Positions 1 to 13,400 of a stretch of 64,000 nucleotides of DNA are shown in pieces. The stretch spans positions 3,512-67,511 of the forward strand of contig JASEHM010000001.1 in the NCBI GenBank assembly GCA_030018895.1, read 5' to 3'. Each line of letters starts with the position of its first letter. The stretch's first letter is position 1. The notes below the pieces were generated by a model. It did not search any database. It saw only the letters and a program-made list of their open reading frames with translations, and was not told the DNA's origin. The translations under genes and the position numbers were made by a program. This DNA is from Candidatus Omnitrophota bacterium (GTDB taxonomy: Bacteria; Omnitrophota; Gorgyraeia; Gygaellales; Profunditerraquicolaceae).

Positions 1-1
1 C

Positions 2-3000
2 AACTTATCTTCTGCTGATTCTTCAGCCACGATAGGCGTTTTGACTCATCTTTGGACAAGCGATAACTACAATTTTGCTGTTAGTGAAATTATTGGTAAG
101 GTTACCTTGTTTAATATCGGCAGTGACTTTAATGTGTACACTGATAATAGTGTTTTGACAGTTAAGGGTTTTGCCCGTCCTTATGATTCTCGGGTAGGCT
201 TTGACAATACAAGAATCATTAGTACGGTTGAAAAAAAAGACGATGATTACAATGTTGACCGTAAAATAGCCGCACTCTCGGGTTCAGAGGCAATTAATGA
301 GCCAAAGATGAAACTTTTTGCTGATTTTAAGTTTCCTCTTGAAATGTTAATTTTGAATAACGAGAATAACAAAATCATATCAGCAGGAAAATTAACAAAA
401 ACAATAGAGTTTGTTGCTCGTAAGCTTGAGGGATCTGAAAAAGAAGGTTTTCATGTGACTCAGGATAGTTGGTTTCCTGTTTTGTTGGGTCACTTATTTA
501 ACCGTGACAAAGTTAAAAACTTCACAAAAGAAGAAATAGAAACAGCAAACAAAATGATAAAAGAGTTTAAAGAACAGCATTTTACCGGTAATATTTATCC
601 CCAAATCAGGTTTTCTACGGATGACAAAGGCAGGCCGGATATATCTACTATATCTACGCTTTTTGTCGCAGGTTTACCTGAATCAATTTCCGAAGTAAGT
701 GGAAAGAAAATATATGTTCCCTCAGGAGAAAATAAAACCAGCAAAGTAATTACTCTTGGCGGCTTGCTTGGAGATGAAGGCCAATATCAAGCTTGTTTGA
801 CGCCTAGAAATTATATTGCTAATAAAGAGCTCTTAGAAATATCCGGTTTAGCAGAGTCTAATGCCGCAGTATTTTTCCCTACTGTAACAGGATTTTATGG
901 CCGTATACCTCAAATAGGAGAAGTAGAGAATTTAGTATGGTCAGATAAGAGGCCACAAGGCAATGTTTCTTTAAAAATAATTGAAAACTCTCCTTTTGAG
1001 CCGCTTTTTTGGGGAAAAGGAGGAATGCTTGGTAATGAGAAGCCTTCTGACTTTGGCTATAACAAAGAGATTAAATATCAGCAGTTTAACAAGGTTTTAA
1101 CAGACGCTAGAGTTAATCAGGATGAAAAAAGCGGACATAATGTGCTAATAGGTCTTTATGGCCGTATGCAAGAAGGTAATGCTCAGGATAAAATTTTTAA
1201 TAGCTATAATGCTATTTTTCAACCTTTCTCAAAAGAAAAAAAATATTTTTCCTCCCGGATTATTGACAATACTCCTTACACAGAAAACTTAAATTTTGCT
1301 AGTTTTGAAGGCATTGGTTCTTCAGAAGGAGGCATTAACTGGAATAAGGGAGAGATTGAAACAAGCATATTTGAGGGCAAACAGGAGTTTATGAGTCAAA
1401 AGATTGTCCCTAAGATTATATCCAATATAGTGTTTTTAGACTGGGATATAAAGAATTTTAAGATTGAGAAGGATTTAGCCTCTGGGAAGAAGAATAAGTC
1501 AGAAGGGCCTGTTCTTGATGGTTTTCTTTATCTACGTTTAGCAGAAGCAGAAAAAAAAGGGCTTTTACGCGGGGTTGTTTCTAAACTGAATGTAGAAGCA
1601 AAAGATGCAGGAGGGTATGCTTTAGCTTCTGGGAAGCTCTGGGAGGGTTTTGATTTCTTTAGCCCATCCGGAGGAGAGATAAATCCTTATTTTAGAGGAC
1701 AAACCTTTTTAACTAACAATGCTGAGTGGCAGGTTAATTGCTGGGATAAAGAATCAGTTGAAGGGTTCAAAGATGGTAAGGGTAAAATTAATCATATAAA
1801 AACAAACTCGGATAAGAAATTCACTGGTATTGATTTTGCAAATAAAGGGATTAAGCTTATTGATAGTGCTTTTCTGGCTCTTTACATAGGCGAGGCTAAG
1901 AAAATTAAGTTTAGTGCAACAGGAGAACTTACCTTAGGCAAGGATACAAATTATGCCTTAAGTTTGTGGATAAATAATACTAATAAAAAGATAAGTAAGT
2001 TTTTGAACAATGTTAATAAGGGTTTAGGGTATCAGCTTGTTGTTAACCCTAAAACCAGAGATTTGGCAATAGGTAATACCCCCGAAAGCATTCCTTTTAT
2101 CAAAGATGAAAAAATTAATCCGAAAATTTTTGAGAATTTCGCTTTTTCAATTATAGAAGAGGGAAAGATTAAAATCAGCAGAAATTTTGGGATTAATAAT
2201 AAGGAAACAAGAGATATTATTCCTTTAGAAAAAACAAAAAATATCGCAAGCCTAACATCAGGTAGTATTCTTCCTTGGTATAAGGGAATAAGGCAGATTC
2301 CGATTACTGCAGGGTATAATGATATTGCCATAAAGATTGATTCTTCTGGCTCAGGTAGTAAACCTTCTACTTCTAATAAATTAGCCAATAGCTATTTTGA
2401 AATAGATCATGTTGCCCAGATTACTGAAACTGCAAATGAAGGAAAATACGGAAAGATAGGAGTGGTTAAAAAAGGGGAAAAACTTCATTTTTCGTTAGTT
2501 ACAGAAGAAGGCAAGGTTAAACTGTTTGATTTTGCTTATAAGATTGTTCCTGGGTTTGAGGGGGTAAATGTTAATCTTCCTCGGCCGGAATACTTTGGCC
2601 GTAAGGAAGAAAATGACATTGCTGTGCGGACAAATGGAGGAGAGTTTCTCAAATACGCTTCGGATGTATATATGAATAAAGGAAGAGCCAATGCCAATGG
2701 AGAGTGGAAGTTCTATGGGCATCGTCTGATAAAAATAAAAACGACTACGGATTCTTCTATTTTAGGGGCAGACAAAGATAATGCTGTTTCCCGACAGAAT
2801 CGTTCCATAATCTTTAAAGATGATGAAGGGAAATTTGAAGTGAAAGGGATTGTGCCGGTTTATAAGAAATGGGGAGGCGATGTTGAGAATATTGGCACAA
2901 TTGAACAATTACAAGACTCAAGCGGCCTGAAATGGAAGCGCTTAACAGGAAACATAGCTAAGTATTTAACTGCGGATAGTCAAAAAAACTATAGCTGTAA

Positions 3001-4440
3001 AGGAAAATGGCAGGTACAATTTCCTGCTATTCTTTTAGAGAAAACAGACGATAATAAATATAATATTACAGGGGTGCAAATGCTGGTTGGCAAGGGAGGA
3101 GCTCCTTATAAGCTTCCTTCTGCGTCTTTGTCTGAAGGCAAAAAAGTAGGAAAACGGGCTGACAAAGCTGACAAAAAGGAATTAATAACCACGCTTCGGG
3201 GTTTAGGCAGAGATATTGTTGAGCTTCCTAGAGGAAGTTATAGCATAAGGCTTGAGAATAAAGATAATAAATTTTCTTTAGGTAACCTTGATTATTCAGA
3301 ATTAGGCACAATGAAAATAATTTTCCAGAAAAACTTAGCCATTCCGCATAATCAAAATGAGGTTTCTTATTTTTATCCTAAAAATAGCAAAGGAGAGGTA
3401 GTTTTGCATTACTTAGGAGACAGCCCTGTTGTAGAAGGTGTTCAAGGCGTTAAAGATCTGGTTCATATTAAGCATGATTCTTCCCAAAACACAGGGAATA
3501 TAATACAGACATCTTATCTGGGTTTAAAACCGGAAGAAGTTTTGAAATTAATAAAAGAGAATCCAAGTGCACTAATTAAGGTAGGTAAATTTGGAGGAAT
3601 TAAATCCGGGGAAAAAGCAGAAATTACCTGGATTAAAATGAGTAAAAATAACCTTCAAGGGGCGTATGATCCCAATGCCCCTTCTGAGATTGTTTTCGTA
3701 GATGGCAATTCCAAGGGAATTTATATAACTCCCCAGGGAGTAACAATTTCTTCTCTTGCGGAAAAAATAGAGATAAATGGCAAAAAAGTTGAAGATATAT
3801 CTCCTGTTGGTGTATATTTTTATCGAGATGAAAAAGGGCAAAAAGGATTTTACTCCTGGGGTCCTTTAGGGACAAAAGAAATTAGAATGTTGAAAGACGG
3901 AGAATTTAAATATTATACTATTCTTCCTGACGGCAGAAAGATTAATGGGCGGATAAATCCTAATCTTTTTAGTTTAGAAAATGCCAGCCTGATTAGTTTT
4001 TCCTCAGGTCAACTTGCTTTTGTCTATCAGGGGAAATTTTTTGTAGGAGAGGAAGAAATAAAGGCTTTAAATAAACTTCCCCAAGGAGTTTTAAATACAA
4101 TTTTAAATGGACAGCAAACCCAGAAGATGTTTTCTGAATATGTCAAGGGGATTAAGGAAGCAGGAAACCCCAAAAAAGCAGAAGAGCTTAACAAGCATTT
4201 ATTGTTTAGGGGTGGGGCTATTATAGACGATGAAAACCGAGATAAAGAAGCATTAGGGTTTGATATTTTTAGCCAGGAAATTAAGCAAAAAAGATTTAAA
4301 GATTTAGGAATATCTAAAAAAGATGAAGCTTGGCTGAGAAAAGAAGCTACTGAGCGTTTGCAAGGTTTAAGCCCGGAAAGTAAAGAATATAAATACGGAT
4401 ACAGTAAGCTCTTTTCTGAATTTACCAATAAATGCGGCAA
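2..4440 (+). other. Unrecognised beta-rich N-proximal part of the giant protein
   Basis: About 1,480 residues with alternating hydrophobic and polar positions and many Gly, Asn, Lys, Trp and Tyr residues. There is no long hydrophobic helix. The pattern suggests stacked beta strands, as in surface or secreted proteins. Lysine-rich, Gly-containing turns recur, for example around nt 2400-2560 and 3550-3860. I see no catalytic motif and cannot name a family. It runs off the left edge of the window. A surface or adhesin-like role would be a guess. Confidence 0.4.
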
Positions 4441-7400
4441 GCAGATGCTCGCTAAAGGATTTGTTCCTTTGGCTGTAGTTGATGATGCAGTAACTTGGGC
4501 TGATGCAGGAGTAGGGGTAGGGGCAACTGCGCTTGTTGTTACGGGTTGTGTTTTTGCGGCTCCTGTGATACTAGCGGGAGGGGCGGTAGGGGCGGTAGGG
4601 ACAATACTTATAGGAACAGGCGTGAGTATAATAACAGGACTTGCAAATGCGGAATTGTTAAAATACTATACCACAGGCACGCACTTAGACTTTCTCGATG
4701 GCGGCATTGTAGCTGGCCTATCAGTTATTCCTGGAGGAGGAGTAGTAGGCCGGCTTGCTGCTCCTGCAGTAAAACAGTTTACTAACTTGATACGGCCACT
4801 AGGAGGAATTTTAGAAAAAGCAAAGTGGGTTCCTGTTATAGGAAAAGCTTTAGGAAAATTAAAAGAAAAAGTTTCTCCTGTTACTGAGATAGGACAGAAC
4901 ATAGCGCAACACACTCCACAGGGCCTAAAAATCGGGCTTAAGGCTATTTCCTCTCCGTCTTCAATGGCTTATATTTCTTATCAAACAGGCAATATAGCAA
5001 AGATTACTACTTCTCCTTCTGTCTATTATTTAGATGGCCAGGTATATATCCCGGATAAACATAGGGCATTCCGGCCTTTAGGCTTCGGACAAGGAACATT
5101 TGCCTTAGCCACAGGTTATGTCTTAGGCGGGACCGGGCCCTTGGCAAGGGGAATTAGCACAACAGGAATTCCCGTAATAAGTAAGGTGGTATCTCAGGGA
5201 TTGTTATGGGGTACGACTTCTACAATTGTAAGAACAGCAGGCCAATGTTTTCAAGGCAATGGCGCCAGACTTACAGCTGATGACATTGCAGGATTTTATT
5301 GGGATGGTTTTAAAAGCGGTATGATATTTGGCGGTATTTTTGCAGTGGGTTCTGGAGTAAGTAGATTAGGCGCTTTAGCCAAAAATCCTTTAACAAGTTC
5401 AACCATAGGGACAATAAGTCAATTCGGCGTTTTAGTTAACAAGTATCCTTTAATAAGCTCAACCATAGGAGGCGCAGTAGGATTTCCATTAGCTAAGACA
5501 GTTATAGAAAGCGGATTTTCTTTAGACAACCTCTATTCTAATTATTCTGATCCTGTTAATTATCTTAGAGGAGCAATTATTGGCGCAGGAATAGGTTTTG
5601 GGTATGGAAATTATACTGGCATAGGCAAGGGTTTATTAAAATCATTAGGCGCGGGTGTGCTTAAGAATGGCAATTTCTTTAGCCGGGGACTCTATGGCGG
5701 GTCCGTAGGACTGGCAACAGGCATGACAGGAAATGTTTTACAGGGAAATTATATAGGAAAGGATCATTTGGGAATAAAGCTAGCAGTAGATAGCGCAGGG
5801 TATTTTCTGATAGGAGGTTTAACTGCGGCATATTTAGGTGGACAAGGTAAAAATATTGTTAAAGAATTAGCTGGAACAGAAGCTAGGGAAATAAAAGTGT
5901 TTCATACCTTTAAGCTTAAACCTGCTGTTGGCACAGAGCTTCTTTATAATCAGGCTTTGGCTGGCGCTATTGAATGGACTTTGGTTAGCCCTGCATTTAC
6001 TGCAGGCGGCGCTTTTTGGGAAGGGTTAAAGGGAAGTTGGAAATATTATGGTAAGGAATTAAGCGCAAAAGATGAAAAGCTATTTAAGAATTTTGTTTGG
6101 TGGCAACCCGGGACATGGGTAATGCAGGTTCCAAGTGAAGATGGAGGGTATGGATTTAAGAATTTAACCTGGGGAAGCGTACTTGAGTCTGCAATTGCAG
6201 GGCCAGAATCAGGTTTATGGATGAAGCCAATGTTTGGGGTGTTTCAGACAAAAGGGAACAATCCGGTTATAGGAGAAGGAGGAATAATCCGCAAAATTAT
6301 AAATGTAACAACTTGGGGAGGTGCAAAGGTAGCTGACAAGTGGAAATCTGTAGGGAGAATAGCTGAGAAGGCATTCAAGATCAGCCTTAAACCAGGAGAA
6401 AGTTTTAGCGAACGATTTGTTTCCAGCAGGGCTTATTCTGCGCTTGCAGCTCAGTCTGTTTTTTCATCTCTCTGGAAACAAGGATTAAAAACAAAAGCTG
6501 TAATAAATGGTTTAACGCCTTTTGTTAGCTGGATTGATTCTTCGGTAATCTGGATGCCGGGGTTTGTTACTGGCATTGGGGCTGGTATAGATATGGCTGA
6601 CAAAGCAGCTGCAAAATCTGTTGGTGTTTATAAGGTTAGTCCTCAGGAAACTGAACAGGGAACTGTTTATTCCCGCACAGGCTATGTACCAGAAGGAATA
6701 AAGTCTTATGTTAACTGGCTGTTATTTTTTATGATTCCTTCTTATGAGCCTTCTTTAAAAGAAAGATTAGGCAAAGCCTTGTCCTCTCCAGAAAAAGATA
6801 ATTTTTATAGCTTAATGAACGCAATCAGAGAATCTGGCGCTGGCTCATTAGAGAACGTAGTAAAAAAGAGCCAGATTTATACTTCTTTTGAGCAGACTAA
6901 TCAAGAACTAATACAAAGGATATTAAAGAAGACTTTTAAACTTAGTGAGGAAGATGTAAAAACAATTGCAGAAAGCGGTCCAGACTACGTAGATGTATTA
7001 CCTATATTAGAACAATCCGTAGGTAAAGTAAAAATAGATACCATAAAAGATTTTTTAAGCAAGTTCCAAAGCGCGCAGGAGAATTATAACCGAACAGATG
7101 AAAATAATAAAAATATTCAGGATGCGGAAAAAGATATTAATGAAGCGTTAAATATTGCCGCAAAACAGCAGGATACAACGTTTAATTCTGCTGAAAAAAC
7201 AAAAGCCCGCAAAATTCTCAAAGATGTTTTAGGCAATTTTGAGGTTTTACCTAAGCAGACTTATGAAAATTTAAATCTGATTAGAGATAGTATAGCGAGA
7301 GGCACTGGGTTAAGGGGAGTTTTAGCGATGTCTTTGGATTCAGCGCTGAAATTAATGGAAGATTGTGCTACTCATAAAAAATTGAATAATATTAAATCCG

Positions 7401-10400
7401 GCAATCCCAGGGAATTTGAATTTAAATTTGGCGGAGATTTAATAAAGTTAGAATTAGCAGTTACTAACGACCTTATTAATAAAGCTACGGATATAATTAA
7501 AGAGAGGCTGCGCTTAAAAGGAGAGTTTAAAATAGATTTTAAGCAAAAGTTAACTGAGATTAAAAAGTTCTTTAACCGTATTTTAGAGAAAGATATTCCC
7601 AATGAAAAATTGCGTCAGGCAGAAGTAGAAGGCTTGATGATTAAAGTTGACTTCTTAAAGGAAGCTCAGAGCAAAGCAGAAAATAAAGACACAAGAGAAT
7701 ATAATAAAGAATACTGGAAAGCAGAAATAGCAGTACAATCAGCATATCTTGAAGGAAGGCCTTTTGAGAGCAAAGACGTTTTAAAAAAAGCTGTTTCAAA
7801 GGCGATTAAAGAATGCGCTAAAGGGGAATCCAATGAGTTGAAGGAGTTAGTAAATAAGATTAGCCAGCGGTATTTTGGAGTTGAGATAGAAGAAGGAAAA
7901 ATAAAGGCGTTTTTGGAAAAGGTTTTACTAGATCATGTAAAAGAAAATGGCGCGCATAAGCCAATAGAAGAAGTTGGGGATATTTTGGAAATGTTTGAAG
8001 CAGGGCATCTCCATGTGTCAGAGAAAATAGGCATTGAGGCATTACGTGGACTTTTAGAGAAGCATAATCTTACCAGAGTTTCAAAAGATGCTGAAAAATT
8101 AATGAAATTAGAAGAATTAATAAAAAAAGATAAAAAAGAACTAAGTGAAGAAGAAAAAGAATTAATAGAAAATGAGCGGGTTAAAAGAGGAATAAACAGA
8201 TCTAATACTTGGAACAAGTCTATATACAAAGAATGGCAAAAAATTAGCGAAGAAATCAGCAAAGAACCTACCATCACCATAAAGTCCAAGGGTAAAGAAG
8301 TAATGCTTTTGGTTCCTGTTTTAGCGCGGCTTTCTCCTAAGATTGGCCATATGTATAACTTACGCTATGTTAGGGAAGTAATAAATGGCTATAAAGAAAT
8401 TCTCAGTAAGGTAGAAATTAAAGCAGGATTTGAAAATAAAAATGAAAAAGAAGTTTTGGAGTTTAAAAAAGACAATTTATCTAAAAAAGAACTTAAAAAA
8501 ATGGGTATCTTTTTGGATAAAATAAATAAATATTTAGAGAAAACTGCAGAACAAAATGATAAACCTTTAGAGTTATTAAAGGAGATTCAAAATAAAGAAA
8601 TAGAAGATTGTGTGGCTTTGGTTATGGCTGATTATTTTAACTTTGCAAAACAAAAACTCGAGAGTCTTGGGAAAAAATTTAGTCCAGAGATTGCTGTAGG
8701 CCAATTAAAAATGATTCTTGGGTTTCAAGAAGGATTTAATGTTCATCAAAAGGCAGGAGGCGCTAAAAGTGATGCGTTTTTGGTGGAAATGGTAATAAAT
8801 AATCTTTTAGGGAGACAGAACGGAAGCATCCCAAATCAAATTTTAATAGCAAAATGCTCTGTTGAGCAAAAAGGCATTATTGAAGACAACAAAGGTAATG
8901 TGCAAATGAAAAAGTTTGTAGAACGTTATGATCTTAGATTAGAAGATGGAGATAAGCTTTCTTTATCCAATGGCATAGATCGAGGATTGACAAACGCTTT
9001 AAATACAGGGAAGAAAATTGTGGTATTTAGCATGGAAAATTTCGGGCATTTAAGAAATAAGCTGAAGGAAACGAGTTTGCAGGACGCTATTTGTAATCAG
9101 GATGTAGTTAGATTTGATGAATTTCACATACCTTTTTCTGATAAAGCTACCTTTATTCTTTCTGATCAGGAAACAGCAGCGCTTCAGGGAAAGTTTATTA
9201 TAAGAGCAGAAGATGCGCATAAGAAGCTTACTAAGGTACTTAAAGAAGGAAAGTTGAAAGAAATCAAAAATCCTGAAGATGCAATAGAAAATAATGATAA
9301 AGAAGCATTAATTCTTCTTGATAGCCAGGGAAAATTCCTTGGTTTAACCCGGAAAGCAGTAGGTGATTTAAAACCGCTTGGAATAACTGAGGCTGAGATA
9401 AGCGCGTTTTTTACTGCCCGGGACCAGAATAGGTGGACGTTAACAGAGACGGGAGATAAGATTATTCCTAAAGGCGCGAGAGGCACTGCTGAAAACTCAA
9501 AGATTTTTAGCGACAGATATTTTCTGGCTGCGGTGTATGCTAAAATAAAGACAGAAGGAGCAGGTATTTTAAATAGTAAAGGAGAAAAGATTCAGCTGGA
9601 TAATAAAAAATTAGAGATAATAAAAAACAATTTAAAGGTTTCAGCAGCTTCTTCCCATGCAACATTATCTGAGGTCCTGCGATTTAAACAAGGCGCTTCA
9701 GTGTTAGGCGCTTCTGGAACAATTGAGACACTTGAGTCTATGTTGCTTTTTAATTTAGGCAAAGGCATAGTTGTTGCCAGTGAAACTAAGGATTTAACAA
9801 GCGCAGAAGTAAAGAAAGTTGCGGATTTAGAAAAAGGCTATAAGGAGATAGAGAATTTGTTAAAATCAAGCACAAGCACTATAGTTTTTGTAAAGGATAC
9901 CAAAGTAATGGAGGAGTTAATTCAAAGGGTAGGGTTATTGCAAGGAAGGAAGATTAAAATTATAAATGAACATACTACGGATAAAGAAATAAAGAAAATC
10001 GAGCAGGATATAGGCAAAAAGAAAAATAAGAATTGGATTGTCATTTCTAATCAGCGCGGAGCAACAGGCATAGATTACCAGGGAAATTTTGATGTAGTGG
10101 TATTTGACGGGCATAACTGGAGCAATTCGGATTTATTGCAAGCAATTAATCGGAACTTAAGAAGCGTTGACGCAGTAGGAGAGAGAAAAGTTTTGTTTGA
10201 AAGTAAAAAGTTATTGTCAGAAAAGAATATCCCTGGGGAGACATGGAAAGAGTTAACAGAGAGAGTTAAGCTGGACAATAACTTAGCAAAAGACCCAGAT
10301 AAAGCAGGCTTGGATTACAGCGCCCGGATGAGAGATGCTTTGGAGATTTCAGAGTCTTTGGTATTCCAGATTGGCGAAGCAGCGCTTTCGCGCGGTTTAA

Positions 10401-13400
10401 TTGAACATCTAAAAAAGATGTATGATCTGGCGCAAACCAGCAACGAGACATTGCAGGCAAATAAAATTGAAGAACTGCTTAAGGAAGCAATTAAGTATGA
10501 GGAAAGATATCATCTGGAATTGGCAGATATTGGACAAAAACCCGAAAATAGGGTAAAGGCTGCATTGCAAAATGCGGCGAATAAAATAAAAGAAACTATG
10601 AATAAAATTAAGGAAGATACAGATATGCCTGGTTCTATTAAAACGTATGCCAGCGAAGTTCTTAGTGAAATTGATTTTATCTTAACTAATGAAGGTTATA
10701 ACGCCATATCTCCTAATTATAATTGGTCATTGCAGAATGCAGTAAGTCTTTTAGGCGTGGCTCGGGTAGCTAAAAGATTGGATTTCCTTAAAAATATCTA
10801 TACTGAAGAGATTAAGAATTCTAGTGTTAATTCATATAGCGCTGTTATACAGATGGTAGAACATGCAATAAACAATGAATCTGGCGCATCTAAGAAAGGA
10901 AAGGCAAAATTGCCTTTAGAAGGCAGGCAGGAAATTTTAAGAAATGCTGAACATTTAAGAAATATGTCTAATGGTTCCAGAGGAGCTCCTCTGGCAAGGC
11001 AGACTCTCATTGATTCCATTTTAAAATATATCCCTGCCTCAAGTTCAGGCTATAATACGCTTAATCTAAGCAGCATCATAAATAATCAGTTTGTCCCGTC
11101 TCAGAACAGCCAATTTAATCCTATAAATGCTAATTATACAACCTTAGAGGATTATCAAAAGTTAGTTAGTCTCATAAATACAATAATAAATTCTGAAGCA
11201 ATAAAAGAAATACCATCCTTAGATACTGCCCCGATTAATCGATATGCTATTGCTGATGCATTAGTTTCATTAGTTAATCCTAATCATACGTATTCTTCAT
11301 TAAACAGTGCTTTAGATACCTATAATTTACTTACAAAAGGAGCGCAAAATGCTTTGAATACCGCCATTACATCCAATTCGTTTGTATTAAATATATTTTT
11401 AGCCCAGCACCAGGATGTTTTAGATGATTTAACCGACCTTGAGAAATATAGATATGCTACTGATGCCTTTAGATCTGTTATCACCAAAGAAAATTTATTC
11501 ACCTCTAATCAAATAACCCGGTTAAATAAGATTACGGACAAATTTGTTAATATAATGATGAAGTTAATTAAAAACCGCGATTCACTCCAGATAGAAAAAT
11601 ACAGAGAGCCTACTAGCAGTCAGGTTAAGGGTTTTGTAACCCAATTATTAAAATCTTTTGACAACAAGACTAATTATTTAGCAGCGTATCAATTACTCTT
11701 TTCAAAGGTAATGTATAAAGAACCCAAGATTAAGGAGTATTTAAAGGAACTTATACTAAAGGCTAACCGCGACCAGACAGATTTTGAGAAAGAAATTATA
11801 TTGCCTGTTTATTATTCTTCCTTTAATAATGCAAGCCTTAAGGAATTTAGCGCTGTCAGGCTAGATGTTTTATTGACAAACTATTTACAAACAGAAGTTG
11901 ATGAAGAGAAGAAAGAGTTAGAACGCAGGTATCTTTTCTTAAATAGGTTGAATAAAGATAAAGTAGAATCTATTAAAAAATATCTTAAGAAGGCGCAAGA
12001 TTCATTAGAAACAAAAGGCGAAGTATTGGAAAATTTCTCAGGTAGATATGAACAATTTGCAAGAGATGTTAGCGAGATCAACAGCGGCTATAGCGCAGTA
12101 GAAATGGATTTCCTTGCAGATATGCTAAAGGATAGGTATTACAGGAGTTATTCGGTAATGGCAGAGTTAAACAAAAATGCGAAAGACAGGATCTTCGAAT
12201 TGTTTGATAAGTTGAATATATCTTATGATAAGAACAGCATAAATTTATCCACAGCAATAAAAACAATGAATATGCTCTTGGAAGGTAATAAAAACATCAG
12301 CGAACAGAACCCTGACTTGTTAAGAACTTTAAAAACCTTTAAGTGGATTGATTATCACACAGGCCTTAGGGATAAAATGGGTATCTGGTATGCGCCATAT
12401 TTTAGGGCTGAAATGATGCAAAGGTATATGCAGGGGCTGATTGATTATCCGCAAGAGCTTTTAGATGCAAGAGAGGAGTTGCAGAAAAAGGTAAAAGAGG
12501 AAGTATTAACCGGAGACATAAGCAAGGAGTATCTTAAAGAAGTAGCGCCGACTTTAGTTAGAAGGCTTAAGGAAATTTTAGATGAAGAAGAACAGGTTAT
12601 ATCGAAGATAAAAGATAAGTCCAGACAAGAACGAAAGAATAAAGAAGAACAATTGCGGAAGGCAAAAGACGCACTTGGAGAATTTGAAAAAAATCTTGAA
12701 CAGGAAAACGTTACGCTTGAGAAACTTTATGCAGGGTTTAAGCAAATCAACCAAACCAATAAATCTTTGGAAGTTGAAATTCTTCCTTTTGAAGAGCAGG
12801 AAAAACCAGAAATAAACGGCAGGAATGATGATTTTGGAAGAGGTGATATTACACCTAACTGGCTGATAAGGCTTAATCTTAAGTTATTTTATGACCCAGC
12901 TAAAGGCAGAGGTGTTTTATTAAACCCAGGCGATTGGAGAGAAGATGTAAAAGGAGTAGCGCTTTTCCATGAAATTACCCATAGTTTCTGCGATTGGTTA
13001 GGTGAACTTTCAGGTATTGAGCGCCTGAAAATAGGTAATTCTGATAATGAAGGCATAATTGATTCCATAACAAAGAAAGATAATCTTGGTTCTATGACTC
13101 CGTTTGCGCGTAAGGAATTTTTTAAGTTTGGTGATTTGGAAGATAAAGATGGGAGTTTTGCAAAAAAGTTACAAGGAGCATATGATCTAACAAAAGGAAT
13201 CTTTATGGAGAAAACCAATCAGGTATCCAAAGATATAAACGCTAATATTTTTCAAGACCATACGAAAACCCCTTCTTCTAAAGAAGAATATACTAAGCTG
13301 GGTAAGTTACTTGTAGAACAAAGAAAACTTAGAGAATTAAAAGAAGATGTATTTAAAGGAGAAAAGACTGCTAAAGAGGTTGAAGAACTATTAAATGATA

